From positions 744,001 through 808,000 of the forward strand of contig NZ_CP041356.1 of the NCBI RefSeq assembly GCF_006965445.1: DNA of 64,000 nt. Reading direction: 5' to 3'. Position 1 is the stretch's first letter. The number at the start of each line of letters is the position of its first letter. This DNA is from Lactococcus protaetiae (GTDB lineage Bacteria > Bacillota > Bacilli > Lactobacillales > Streptococcaceae). Shown piece after piece: positions 39,805-49,164 of this stretch. The notes under the pieces were generated by a model. It made no database searches. It was not told the DNA's origin and worked only from the letters and a program-made list of their open reading frames with translations. The position numbers and the translations under genes were made by a program.

Positions 39805-42422
39805 ATGAAAAATAAAAAGTGGATTATTTCATTAATCATTTGTTGCTTACTGGGTTCTCTTGTTTACTCTGAACCTGTTTTTTCACAGATGAATACCGCA
39901 CCCCGAAAAGCTGTGCAAATCAAACCATCCACACGAAAAGTTGGAAAAGGTGGCCAAACAGGAGGTTTGCTTCAAACCTTGTTGCCCCATGCGCTTCCTT
40001 CTAATCAGCTACAATCCACGACAACTCAAGATTCTTTAGGGTCTTCTGGAACGACAGATAATCTCCCCGAAACAACAACATCCAGTTCAAGCCCTATCGT
40101 GAGCAGTAGCAGTTTGCCAGTCTCATATAATCTGTTAAACGAAAATTTAAAAGCCCTTCAAAAGCAACTCCCGTCTTGAATCAGGGTATTCAAAATATTT
40201 GTTGGAGTTTTACAGGGACAGACACTATTGCCACAAGTAGCCTTTCGCAACTAGGAACAACGCCTAGCTTATCACCTGTTTATTATGATTATCTATCTGC
40301 TGATGCCTTTACAGATACAATAAATCCTTTAGCTATCATGCTCAACAATGGACTAAGACAGCTATCAACAGACGGTAATACATTGGACTATGTCCCGATG
40401 ATGAGTGTACAAGGTTATGATCCAGTAACTGCGGCAAGTTTACCGCAACCTCAGCCAGTAGCTACTGCGAAAGATCAAAAGATGAGTCAGATTGCATTTA
40501 ATCAATTGACTAAAGCAAATGTCCATGTCAGCGACAGCTATAAACTTAATGGGTTTGCTCCTAATCAATTGCCAGCAAGTTCTAGTGCAATAATGAATCG
40601 AGTCAATCAAATTAAGCAACTTGTTTATCAATATGGCGCAGTACAGTTTGGACTTGAAGCTGAAATTTCGCTTGATAGTCCTTATTATGATTCACAAAAC
40701 AATGCTTCTTATGTGCCTTATTCAGCGGCTACAGCAGGAAGTGAGTTGGTTACAACTTATGATAATCAAGAATACTTGAATCAAGACCATGAACTACAGA
40801 TTGTTGGCTATGATGACAATTACTCTGCTAATAATTTTACTCAAAGTCCAGGAATGAATGGTGCTTTTGTAGTGAAAAACACTTGGGGAACTAGTTTTGG
40901 GATTGGAGGATATTTTTATCTCTCTTATGCCGATATCTATGTTGCAGGTTCTGAAATTTATGCGGACGAAGTCGCGACAACACAATCTGGAGAAAAAACA
41001 TACAGTGCAACCAACATTTCGCCTGAAGCATCGGGTTATTATTACCAACTCTCAGAAAGTTCAAAAATTGTTAACACTATTTTTGCAAATACTTATACGA
41101 GTCAAACTGTGGGTACCAATCAAGTAGAACAATTGAACTCTATCTCGGCTTATATGGACCAAGCTGGCGTGAGTGTAGAACTACTCTATAAAACAGGCGC
41201 GGCTAATTCTGGTACTTATACACAATTAGGAACTTATACCTTTACAGATGCGGGTTATCAGACAATTCCGCTAAGCAATGCCATTTCACTTCCAAATAAT
41301 ACTACATATACGGTTGCGATACAGATTCTTAGCTTACCTTCATCTTGCACCACGCTTAATGTGCCAGTACAGTGTAAAAGTGATGGTTCAACGGGTTTAT
41401 ATCCTGTCATGACAACAGGAAATTCGTGGTCTAAATATAGCGGAAGCTGGACGAACTTGAGTAGTACAGAGCGTGCAAATTTGTATTTGGGAGCGAATAC
41501 GGATGTTGAGCCATTACAATCACCCTCAGTTTCTTATGAAACCCAAGTACAAACATATGGCTGGGTCTCTCCCACTTACAATGGTCAAACCAATGGAACA
41601 ACTGGGCTTGCGCTTAGGGCTGAAGCGCTGAAAGCCTCTCTTCTTAATCTTCCCTCCAACCTCTCAGGTAATATTCAATATCAAGCCTATGTTCAAGGAA
41701 TGGGCTGGCAAAGCACCACGGCCACAAATGGTGCAATCGCTGGAACCGTCGGACAAGCCAAGCGCATGGAAGCATTTAGAATGCAACTCACTGGATCTAT
41801 CGCTAGTCAATACGACGTTTATTACCGTGCCTACGTCCAAAATATCGGCTGGCTCGGTTGGGCCAAGAATTGGCAGACTGCAGGGACTTCTGGAATGTCC
41901 TATCGGATAGAGGCAGTACAGATCCAACTTGTTGCTAAAGGAAGTGCTGCACCCTCTAATGACTCAGTTGCTTTTTCATATTTGACTACTCCAACCGTAA
42001 ACTATAGCGCTCATGTTCAAAATATTGGCTGGCAAGCCCCAGTCGTAAATGGCGCTTTATCAGGAACAACAGGGAAGTCACTTAGGATGGAAGCCTTGAA
42101 GGTAGAACTTCAAAATATTGCTTCAGGAGTAACAGGTGGAATAACCTATCGTAGTCAATCTCAAAAAATTGGTTGGCAAGCATGGGTATCTGACAATAGT
42201 ATTTCTGGAACAACAGGACAGGGCCTGAGAGATGAAGCCATAGAGTTAAAACTTACAGGTGGACTCTCAAACTATTTCAATGTTTATTACCGTGCTCATG
42301 TTCAAAGTATCGGTTGGCAAGCGTGGGTATCTAATGGGGCAACCGCTGGAACAGTAGGTAAAGGACTTCGGATGGAGGCTTTGGAGATAAAGATTGTTCC
42401 TAAAGCTAATCCCGCACCTTAA
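39805..42422 (+). CDS. Secreted papain-like cysteine protease with six ChW repeats, one frameshift here
   Basis: Predicted exported protease of 872 residues after closing one break at 40170-40172 (CCC). A signal peptide (residues 1-27) and a Ser/Thr-rich linker come first. The C1-type domain follows: LNQGIQNICWSFT holds the catalytic Cys, NQDHELQIVGYDD the His, and VKNTWGTSFGIGGYFYLSY the Asn. A beta-rich domain (about residues 400-560) and six ChW repeats end the protein. The last 900 bases nearly match, in inverted orientation, those of the muramidase at 24716. AAGGAAG precedes ATG. It may mature or degrade surface proteins. Confidence 0.88.
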
Positions 42423-42535
42423 TTGTTGAGTACCATTGATACGTAGAGGGTGTTGGAGAGCTATACAATAATATTGCTTTTATGATATAATATTAAAGAA
42501 AAAATCAAGACAAGCAGTAGGGCTTGCCATTAATT

Positions 42536-42657
42536 ATGAAGTCAAGACTTATTCAGTGGGAGTTTTAACTCCCACTGAATTTAGTCGGACGAAATTCAAG
42601 GCTTAGTGCTGCTTTATCTCAGACCTAAGAGGTCGGAGTATTAGCACGCACTTGTTT
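42536..42657. repeat. Mosaic intergenic repeat, copy 4 (short)
   Basis: ATGAAGTCAAGACTTATTCA starts it. TTCAGTGGGAGTT pairs with AACTCCCACTGAA as a 13-bp hairpin at 42553-42581, then AGTCGGACGAAATTCAA and a GACCTAAGAGGTC palindrome shared with 54540. It precedes yebC. Confidence 0.7.
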
Positions 42658-42686
42658 TGATAAAAAATTCTAAGGAGAAAATTCCA

Positions 42687-43405
42687 ATGGGACGTAAATG
42701 GGCAAATATTGTTGCGAAGAAAACTGCTAAAGATGGTGCTACATCTAAAGTTTATGCAAAATTTGGTGTTGAAATTTATGCTGCTGCAAAACAAGGAGAG
42801 CCAGACCCAGAGTCAAACTCAGCTTTGAAATTCGTTATTGAACGAGCAAAACAGGCGCAGGTTCCAAAACACGTCATTGATAAAGCGATTGATAAAGCAA
42901 AAGGTGGGGCGATGAAACTTTCGTGCAAGGACGCTATGAAGGATTTGGTCCAAACGGCTCAATGGTTATCGCTGAAACGTTAACTTCAAATGTTAATCGT
43001 ACAATTGCTAATGTTCGTACAACTTTCCATAAAAATGGTGGGAACATTGGTGCTGCAGGTTCTGTCAGCTATATGTTTGATAATACTGGAGTGATTGTAT
43101 TTGCGGGAAATGATGCAGATAGCATTTTTGAAATTTTGCTTGATGCTGAGGTAGATGTGCGAGATGTGACTGAAGAAGAAGGAACAATCGTGGTTTATAC
43201 TGAACCAACGGATCTCCACAAAGGGATTGAAGCCCTAAAAGCAGCTGGTATCACTGAATTCTCAACAACAGAACTTGAATTGATTGCTCAGTCAGAAGTT
43301 GAACTTTCACCAGAAGACCTTGAAATTTTTGCGGGTCTTGTTGATGCCCTTGAAGATGATGATGATGTTCAGCGCGTCTATCATAATGTCGCTAATATGG
43401 ATTGA
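42687..43405 (+). CDS. yebC: YebC/PmpR family protein, one frameshift here
   Basis: YebC family proteins act as translation or transcription factors; in other bacteria they help ribosomes through difficult proline stretches. [20 protein letters not shown] is the conserved start, and after the break [20 protein letters not shown] and [20 protein letters not shown] are unmistakable. The break is at 42906-42909 (GGGG); one base restores 239 residues. AAGGAGA precedes ATG 42687. The intact remainder favours a sequence error. Confidence 0.92.
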
Positions 43406-43456
43406 ATTAAGAAAAGTGAATTTCAAAGACGAAATTTGCTTTTTTGTTACAAAACA

Positions 43457-43485
43457 TTGACAAACGATTTTAAAAGGGATATAAT
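43457..43485 (+). promoter_or_regulatory. Consensus promoter upstream of a short transcript
   Basis: TTGACA at 43457-43462 and TATAAT at 43480-43485 are separated by exactly 17 bases, a perfect consensus promoter. The transcript would begin with the hairpin AAGTCT/AGACTT (43486-43503). Confidence 0.85.
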
Positions 43486-43528
43486 AAGTCTCGTATAAGA
43501 CTTGACAAAGATTGGAAGAGGTTGTATT

Positions 43529-43585
43529 ATGAGCACAGCACAGCAACACTATATTGTTCAGCTCTTTACGGTAAAAAAAATGTAA
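43529..43585 (+). CDS. Possible 18-residue peptide (leader or small protein)
   Basis: MSTAQQHYIVQLFTVKKM is encoded between a perfect promoter (43457-43485) and a strong terminator (43593-43627). GGAAGAGG lies 8-9 bases before ATG. The peptide is not obviously hydrophobic enough for a pheromone or a membrane toxin. It could be a leader peptide controlling read-through into the surface-protein gene at 43647, or the transcript could be a small RNA. The A8 run near its end means its length is uncertain in a sequence with run-length errors. Confidence 0.4.
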   Translation: MSTAQQHYIVQLFTVKKM

Positions 43586-43592
43586 TCTTTAG

Positions 43593-43627
43593 AAAGAACA
43601 CGCTCTGTTTGAGTCGTGTTCTTTTTT
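43593..43627 (+). terminator. Terminator or attenuator before the surface-protein gene
   Basis: AAAGAACACG pairs with CGTGTTCTTT around a 12-base loop, followed by T residues. It lies between the promoter at 43457 and the gene at 43647, for which no separate promoter is seen, so it may act as an attenuator. Confidence 0.75.
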
Positions 43628-43646
43628 AATAATAAAGGAGAATTTT

Positions 43647-45596
43647 ATGATTTTACATTATCAAACACACCCAGTAAAATCTGGGAAAAGTTGGCTTTAT
43701 GCTACTAGTGTTCTACTTATCTTGGGAGGCGGTATAGCACTCGCAAATCCGTCTGTCGCATATGCTGCAACAAATACAAATGCTTTTGTGCGAAAAGAAG
43801 CGCCGAAAAAAGTAGAAAATGATGCAGTCGCTCATCAAAGAGTTGCGACTTTCTCAACTGCTGTAAATAGTGTAGGTGATAATATAGCTACTGGATCGAT
43901 TACAGGAACGCTTGAATATGGTGATTGGTCAGGTAGTGATTTAACAACGGATTTAGAAAATGGAGATGCTTATCTTTCTATCAATGATGAGTCGGGGAAT
44001 GAGCTCCAAGATATAGAACTGATGGGAACTGTAAGCGGAACCACTTTTAGTGGGACTTACTCAGAAAGTGCAACTAGTGCTTCGGACTATAACTATGGAA
44101 TAGTAACTGGGAAGCAGTCAGCGGATGGATTTTGGACGTTTAACTTTATACAAAGTTTTGCTGTGAAGGCTGTGGCGACAGGTTCGATAACTGAAAGTTT
44201 ATCTGACCCGTCTTATACTTTTAATGGGCAAGTTTCTGATGGAAAAAATTTTGATTCGGTGTGGTTTATTGATGCTGATGGATATGGTGTTAACTTGGAC
44301 GGTGCGGTTTCTGGTGACACCTTTACGGGAACATATGAATGGAATACATATGACGAGAATACTGGAAGTAATGTGAATTATATTGGCACTGTCACAGGAA
44401 CGTTGAGCAATGGAACTTGGACATTTAATTTTGGACAAAAGAAATCAATGTTGCCTGCGACATTCTCAGGAGTAATCTCTGGTAGTACATCAACAGGTTG
44501 GACTGTGGATTATTCAAATAATGATAATAGTTTTACGGACGGTACAAGTTTTAGCTCGGCTGATGTCTATAATGAATTTGGAAATGATGGAGATTACTGG
44601 TTAAATGGGACTACGACGGGAACCACTTTTTCTGGAATGTACAGCACTTATGATAGCGACGGTAATGGAATTGTTGCTGGAGATGTTACAGGGACACTCT
44701 CAAGTGGCAAATGGGCATTTAAGTTTACAAAAACAAGTTATAGTGCGACAGGTCTAATCACAGGAACACTCAGTAACCCATATTTCTGGGATGGAAATGG
44801 CAATGCAACATCAAGTACAGCAGCTTCGGAAATGGAATTTGTAGATAGTTCTGGAGATACTATTGACCTCGAGGGTAGTACGGTTAATAATAAATTTACA
44901 GGAACATACACTAACGAATCAACGGGTGTTACAAATAATGTGACTGGTACTTACTCAAGTGGCAAATGGACCTTTAATTTTGGAAATTACACAGCACCAA
45001 CTATTCTCTACAATGCCCAAGTTCAAAAGATTGGTTGGCAAAAGTCTCAAAATGACCAGACGCAGTGGTTTAAAGATGGCCAAGAAGCAGGAACTAATGG
45101 TAAGTCTTTACGTATGGAAACGCTCAAAATCGCACTCAAACTGCCTAAAGGGTTGACTGGGGGTGTCGAGTATGATATTCATGTCCAAAAGATTGGTTGG
45201 CAAAATGCTGCGAGCCCAACTAAAGCCACGAAGACACCTCAAAGCATCGTTCCAGAAACGCAATGGTTCACTAATGGTGCTGCTGCTGGTACGGTAGGTA
45301 AAGGGCTGCGTATGGAAGCTTTCACGGTCAAACTCACGGGACAAATTGCGAAATACTATGATGTTGTCTATGATAGCCATGTGCAAAATATTGGATGGCA
45401 GTACTCTAACCATGCTTTGACATGGAAGTCCAGCTCTCCAGAGACAGTTGCTCCGCAAGCGGATTGGTTTAAAAATGGTCAAGAAGTTGGTACTAATGGC
45501 AAATCTTTACGTATGGAAGCGTTAGAAATCAAGCTTGTGCCAAAGAGTGCAACAGCACAAAGTCAAGTCGCTGCACTTGAAGCAGCAGCTCAATAA
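43647..45596 (+). CDS. Secreted repeat protein with three ChW repeats
   Basis: A 649-residue exported protein that I cannot name. The N-terminus HPVKSGKSWLYATSVLLILG resembles the KxGKxW-type extended signal peptide of large adhesins, ending near residue 39. Four tandem beta-rich repeats of about 90 residues (residues 80-450) share endings such as GTLSNGTWTFNFG and GTYSSGKWTFNFG. Three ChW repeats with longer inserts (about 455-640; each with IGW and LRMEAL or LRMETL) would hold it at the cell surface. AAAGGAGAA precedes ATG. An adhesive or surface-coat role is inferred. Confidence 0.72.
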   Translation: MILHYQTHPVKSGKSWLYATSVLLILGGGIALANPSVAYAATNTNAFVRKEAPKKVENDAVAHQRVATFSTAVNSVGDNIATGSITGTLEYGDWSGSDLTTDLENGDAYLSINDESGNELQDIELMGTVSGTTFSGTYSESATSASDYNYGIVTGKQSADGFWTFNFIQSFAVKAVATGSITESLSDPSYTFNGQVSDGKNFDSVWFIDADGYGVNLDGAVSGDTFTGTYEWNTYDENTGSNVNYIGTVTGTLSNGTWTFNFGQKKSMLPATFSGVISGSTSTGWTVDYSNNDNSFTDGTSFSSADVYNEFGNDGDYWLNGTTTGTTFSGMYSTYDSDGNGIVAGDVTGTLSSGKWAFKFTKTSYSATGLITGTLSNPYFWDGNGNATSSTAASEMEFVDSSGDTIDLEGSTVNNKFTGTYTNESTGVTNNVTGTYSSGKWTFNFGNYTAPTILYNAQVQKIGWQKSQNDQTQWFKDGQEAGTNGKSLRMETLKIALKLPKGLTGGVEYDIHVQKIGWQNAASPTKATKTPQSIVPETQWFTNGAAAGTVGKGLRMEAFTVKLTGQIAKYYDVVYDSHVQNIGWQYSNHALTWKSSSPETVAPQADWFKNGQEVGTNGKSLRMEALEIKLVPKSATAQSQVAALEAAAQ

Positions 45597-45604
45597 TCAT
45601 TGAA

Positions 45605-45640
45605 TAAAGCTTTGTCAGTGTACTGACAAAGCTTTATTTT
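45605..45640 (+). terminator. Terminator built from a CTGTCAG variant
   Basis: AAAGCTTTGTCAGT and its complement ACTGACAAAGCTTT form a long stem followed by ATTTT after the surface-protein gene. Confidence 0.8.
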
Positions 45641-45759
45641 GCTGACAGAACGGTCAGTAATTGATATAATGAAAAGAGAGCTTATGAGTTTTATTTATGC
45701 TATTGTCAGTACTGATGGAGCTGGGATTTAAGGAAATAGCGAAATTTGAAAGGAAAATT

Positions 45760-46418
45760 ATGAAGAAAACAGACTGGTCACAACCCCTGCGTAGCAGACT
45801 GCCACAAGAGTACTTCCCTAAGATGATTCAGTTCATTAATGAGGTTTATTCAAATGGTAAGATTTATCCAGAAGAATCTCAGATTTTTAGAGCAATTGAG
45901 CTGACGGAGCTGCATGATACAAAGGTGATTATTGTTGGGCAAGACCCTTATCCACAACCTGGCAAAGCACAAGGACTTGCTTTTTCCTATCCTGCAACTT
46001 TTAAGGTGAATCGTCCAGATTCCATTGTTAATATTCAGAAAGAACTTGCTGATGAAGGTTTTGTCAAAACTGACAGCGACCTGACTGCTTGGGCAGAGCA
46101 AGGTGTGCTTTTGTTAAATGCAGTGTTAACAGTGCCAGCGTTTTCTTCAAATGCTCATGCAGGGAAAATCTGGGAACCATTGACAGATGAGCTGATAAAA
46201 ATTGCGTCAGACGATGACAGACCAAAAGTGTTTATTCTTTGGGGGGCTTTGCGCGTAAAAAAGCACAATTGATTGATGCGGATAAACATTTGATTTTAGA
46301 AGCACCGCACCCCTCTCCTTTGTCAGCTAGTCGTGGCTTTTTCGGTTCAAAACCGTTTAGTAAAGCTAATGAATTTTTGATACAAACAGGTCAGGCACCT
46401 ATTGATTGGAGCAAATAG
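45760..46418 (+). CDS. ung: Uracil-DNA glycosylase, one frameshift here
   Basis: Removes uracil from DNA. Motifs are [20 protein letters not shown] (catalytic Asp loop) near residue 60 and [17 protein letters not shown] near residue 185 in the frame reached after the break at 46241-46246 (GGGGGG). One added G gives 219 residues, the normal length, and joins FILWGG to [11 protein letters not shown] 45760 is chosen for AGGAAAA upstream. A TGATATAAT box at 45662-45670 may be its promoter, with a palindrome half-site in the leader. Confidence 0.92.
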
Positions 46419-46642
46419 AACTTATAAACGAGCGTAAAGCAATTTTTTGAAGCATTGGCAAGTTATACTAGATTCACTTCAAATTGCGCAATTGTCTAGT
46501 TAGATAAAACGGATGGCATAGTGAGTGATAATTGTTTGAATAATGGCGTTCGAAGTATATATTATGTGTTGTTTCAGTGCCATGAAGTTGCACGGCGATG
46601 GCAATATGTTGTTGTTTTTTTACAAGGAATTGGTGATAGAAT

Positions 46643-47476
46643 ATGGAAATTTTGTACCTCAATACTGCAGATACACATAAGATTAGAATGACTTGCTTTG
46701 CACCAGATACAAAACCAAAAGGGGTGATTCAGTTTGTGCATGGTTTTGGGGAAGGTTTAGAGCATTTTGCGGATTTGGCAAAGTTTCTAATGACAAAAGG
46801 CTATGCTTTTGTGGTACATGACCAACGTGGTTTTGGGAAAGAAGCATATCGCAGAGGAGTTCATGGTTCCTATGAAAATTTTTTGAATGATATTGAAATT
46901 GTGCGCGAGTGGATTGGTCAGAAATTTCCGCAAGTTCCTGTCGTGCTCTTTGGTTTTTCAATGGGTGGAAATATCTCAAGCAATTATATTTTAAAACGTG
47001 GGAGTAAGTGTTACCAAGCATTGGTTTTAGAAAGCCCTTGGCTCAGTCTTGATAGAAATCCCCAAAAAGCTACGATTGCTTTAGCAAAATTTTTGGGAAA
47101 TTTAAGTAAAAACTTACGGATTAAATCAGGTTTAAATGTTCAGGCGATTATGAGAGATAAAGCTCGTTTGAGTGAAGTTTTGACTGATGGCATTTATCAC
47201 GATACAATCTCCATGAGACTTTTTAGTGAAGTTCGTGAGCATGGTGAGTATGCTTTAGCAAATGCGAATAAAATAAAAATTCCGACCTTGCTCTTAGGCG
47301 CAGAGCAGGATAAAATTGTTAGCATCAGAGCAATTCGGACATTTGCAGAACGTGCAGATAAGAATATTAAGTATCATGAGATAGCAGGGGGTTACCATTG
47401 TCTACATTATGACTTGGGCTATGATCAAACACAACATCTACTGGTTGGATTTTTAGATGGGATACTTAAAAATTAA
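46643..47476 (+). CDS. Alpha/beta hydrolase (monoacylglycerol lipase-like)
   Basis: A 277-residue serine hydrolase of the lysophospholipase/monoacylglycerol lipase type. FVHGFGEGLEHF is the oxyanion loop, FGFSMGGNISSNYI near residue 110 holds the nucleophile Ser, GAEQDKIVS the Asp and GGYHCLHYD the His. It has no signal peptide, so it is probably cytoplasmic. The 224-base gap upstream shows no clear promoter. Substrate inferred from family only. Confidence 0.87.
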   Translation: MEILYLNTADTHKIRMTCFAPDTKPKGVIQFVHGFGEGLEHFADLAKFLMTKGYAFVVHDQRGFGKEAYRRGVHGSYENFLNDIEIVREWIGQKFPQVPVVLFGFSMGGNISSNYILKRGSKCYQALVLESPWLSLDRNPQKATIALAKFLGNLSKNLRIKSGLNVQAIMRDKARLSEVLTDGIYHDTISMRLFSEVREHGEYALANANKIKIPTLLLGAEQDKIVSIRAIRTFAERADKNIKYHEIAGGYHCLHYDLGYDQTQHLLVGFLDGILKN

Positions 47477-47519
47477 ATGATAATACTGCCGATTAGCTAA
47501 GTTATGAACCTTAAAGTAT

Positions 47520-47548
47520 TTGACAAACTCTCCTCTTTTTGATAGAAT
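47520..47548 (+). promoter_or_regulatory. Promoter of rpsU
   Basis: TTGACA at 47520-47525 and TAGAAT at 47543-47548 with a 17-base spacer, about 55 bases before the rpsU start. Confidence 0.82.
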
Positions 47549-47603
47549 GGAGGTGTCGTGTGAAAGACCACGAAATCTAGCGCTGGAAATGGGGTGAAAT
47601 TAA

Positions 47604-47780
47604 ATGTCAAAAACTGTTGTACGTAAAAACGAATCGCTTGACGACGCACTCCGCCGCTTCAAACGTTCTGTAACAAAAGCTGGAACTCTTCAAGAACTCC
47701 GCAAACGTGAACACTACGAAAAACCTTCTGTAAAACGCAAACGCAAATCAGAAGCAGCTCGTAAACGTAAAAAATACTAA
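47604..47780 (+). CDS. rpsU: Ribosomal protein bS21
   Basis: A 58-residue protein of the small ribosomal subunit. [19 protein letters not shown] then [20 protein letters not shown] and a Lys/Arg-rich tail ending KRKKY are the bS21 pattern. The codon use is strongly biased toward highly expressed forms. GGGGTGA lies six bases before ATG, a strong consensus promoter is upstream and a palindromic terminator follows. It is easily missed because of its length. Confidence 0.96.
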   Translation: MSKTVVRKNESLDDALRRFKRSVTKAGTLQELRKREHYEKPSVKRKRKSEAARKRKKY

Positions 47781-47796
47781 TCTTGGTAAATAAAAG

Positions 47797-47826
47797 TTGC
47801 TGACAATATCTGTCAGTAATTTTTTT
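47797..47826 (+). terminator. Terminator of rpsU built from a CTGTCAG variant
   Basis: TTGCTGACA pairs with TGTCAGTAA over a five-base loop, followed by seven T residues. Confidence 0.85.
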
Positions 47827-47887
47827 GTTTCTGTCAGTAGATTTTACCAGTATCTTGCTATAATAGGGCTATAGAATGGAAGAGGTC

Positions 47888-48682
47888 ATGTCTAAGATTA
47901 AACATATATTTTCTGATTTAGATGGTACATTGTTGGATGATAGTGGAAAAATTTCTTTGCGGACTCAAGCTGTTGTGAAAAGTTGTGGTATTCCGTTTAC
48001 ACTAGTTTCCGCACGTACGCCACAAGCGATGATGGCTTTGATTGAAGAGTTGAGTTTATATACACCACAAATTGCTTTTAATGGCGGTTTGATTTTTAAT
48101 CGTGAGCAGATTTTGGCGCAATATCCATTAGATTTTCCCACCGCTAAACAGTTGATTCAAAAGTTCAAAATACAATTTCCTGAAATTAATCTTAGCATTT
48201 ACACTTTGGAGAACTGGTATATTGAGCGCAGTGATAAAGATATTGAGCAGGAAATGCAGTATACACCGCAAAAACCAGTATTGACAGATTTTGAGGTATT
48301 ACTAGCAGAACCTCTTAAAATTTTTAAAATTCTTCTGATTATTCCTGACACCCGACGTTTGGTGGAGGTTCAAAAAAATCTGAAGTATTTGGAAAAGCAA
48401 AATGTTATTGTCCAAAAAACATGGGAATCTTATCTTGAGATTACCTCAATTTCTGCTCAAAAATCTTATGCCATCAAGAAAATTGCAGATGATAAACACT
48501 TGAAAAATAGTGAATTAGCGGCTTTTGGGGATAATTATAATGACTTAGCAATGCTAAAAGAGGTGGGTTTGCCTATCGTTATGGGAAATGCGCCAGAAGA
48601 AATTAAGAAAATTGGAAAATTTGTCACAAAAAGCAATGAGGAAGATGGAGTTGCAGTTGGTATTGAGCATTATATTCTCTGA
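47888..48682 (+). CDS. Cof-type HAD-IIB phosphatase
   Basis: Haloacid-dehalogenase-type phosphatase of the Cof subgroup, which acts on sugar phosphates and related metabolites. HIFSDLDGTLLDD is motif I with the nucleophile Asp, SARTPQAMM motif II region and AFGDNYNDLAML motif IV. Length is 264 residues from ATG 47888; an in-frame ATG at 47876 is the alternative. An extended -10 box TGCTATAAT (47856-47864) lies just upstream, so the leader is very short. The substrate is unknown. Confidence 0.87.
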   Translation: MSKIKHIFSDLDGTLLDDSGKISLRTQAVVKSCGIPFTLVSARTPQAMMALIEELSLYTPQIAFNGGLIFNREQILAQYPLDFPTAKQLIQKFKIQFPEINLSIYTLENWYIERSDKDIEQEMQYTPQKPVLTDFEVLLAEPLKIFKILLIIPDTRRLVEVQKNLKYLEKQNVIVQKTWESYLEITSISAQKSYAIKKIADDKHLKNSELAAFGDNYNDLAMLKEVGLPIVMGNAPEEIKKIGKFVTKSNEEDGVAVGIEHYIL

Positions 48683-48690
48683 CAAATATT

Positions 48691-48983
48691 CTGTCAGTTT
48701 GTCACGATTGAATAATGAGTGTCAAATCAGCAGATAAAAGAATGATCAGTCTGACCATTCTGTCAGTTTGTCACGATTGAATAATGAGTGACAAATCAGC
48801 AGATAAAAGAATGATCAGGCTGACCATTCTGTCAGTTTGTCACGATTGAATAATGAGTGACAAATCGGCGGATAAAAGAATGGTCAGGCTGACCATTCTG
48901 TCAGTTTGTCACGATTGAATAATGAGTGACAAATCAGCAGATAAAAGAATGGTCAGGCTGACCATTCTGTCAGTATACTGACA
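48691..48983. repeat. Four-copy tandem array of a 69-bp two-hairpin unit
   Basis: Units begin at 48691, 48760, 48829 and 48898, exactly 69 bases apart, and the array ends with CTGTCAGTATACTGACA at 48967-48983. Each unit reads CTGTCAG, stem TTTGTCAC/GTGACAAA, linker ATCAGCAGATAAAAG and a near-perfect palindrome AATGGTCAG/CTGACCATT. Units differ by only a few bases, mostly inside the palindrome (GATCAGT or GGTCAGG) and the linker. The spacing is too uniform and the 'spacers' too similar for a CRISPR array. Confidence 0.92.
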
Positions 48984-48991
48984 AAAATAAA

Positions 48992-49007
48992 ATTAAAACG
49001 TTACCAT
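48992..49007. promoter_or_regulatory. Candidate cre-like site before pgk
   Basis: ATTAAAACGTTACCAT matches the catabolite-responsive consensus WTGNAARCGNWWNCAW at all positions but the first G. It lies about 35 bases upstream of the pgk -10 box. CcpA control of glycolytic genes is known in lactococci; its action here is inferred. Confidence 0.35.
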
Positions 49008-49041
49008 AAAATTTTCAAAAACAAAATCAAAAATTTTGTGA

Positions 49042-49164
49042 TATAATTAGCTTATTAAAAATAATCAAAAGAATCGAGTTCGACATTCGCCGAAGGTGTA
49101 AGCCCAATAGTATTTTATGACTTCTGGGCGGTCGTACTCACATCTTGAAGGAGAGTTTTCCAAA
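49042..49164 (+). promoter_or_regulatory. pgk promoter and structured leader
   Basis: TGATATAAT (49039-49047) is an extended -10 box. In the leader GAGTTCGAC (49076-49084) pairs with GTCGTACTC (49131-49139) with one mismatch, enclosing an inner pair GCCCA/TGGGC (49102-49106/49125-49129). CTCACATCTT follows, then GAAGGAGAG as ribosome site. The outer motif and CTCACATCTT are shared with the leader at 60392-60747. Confidence 0.6.

Noticed and set aside
45684-45731. 15-codon frame upstream of ung ([15 protein letters not shown])
   Set aside because: It is mostly made of a CTGTCAG half-site and has only a weak purine stretch upstream; no terminator or pairing supports a leader-peptide role.
48691-48983. 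Possible CRISPR array
   Set aside because: The whole 69-bp unit repeats almost unchanged; there are no distinct spacers, and no cas genes lie nearby.
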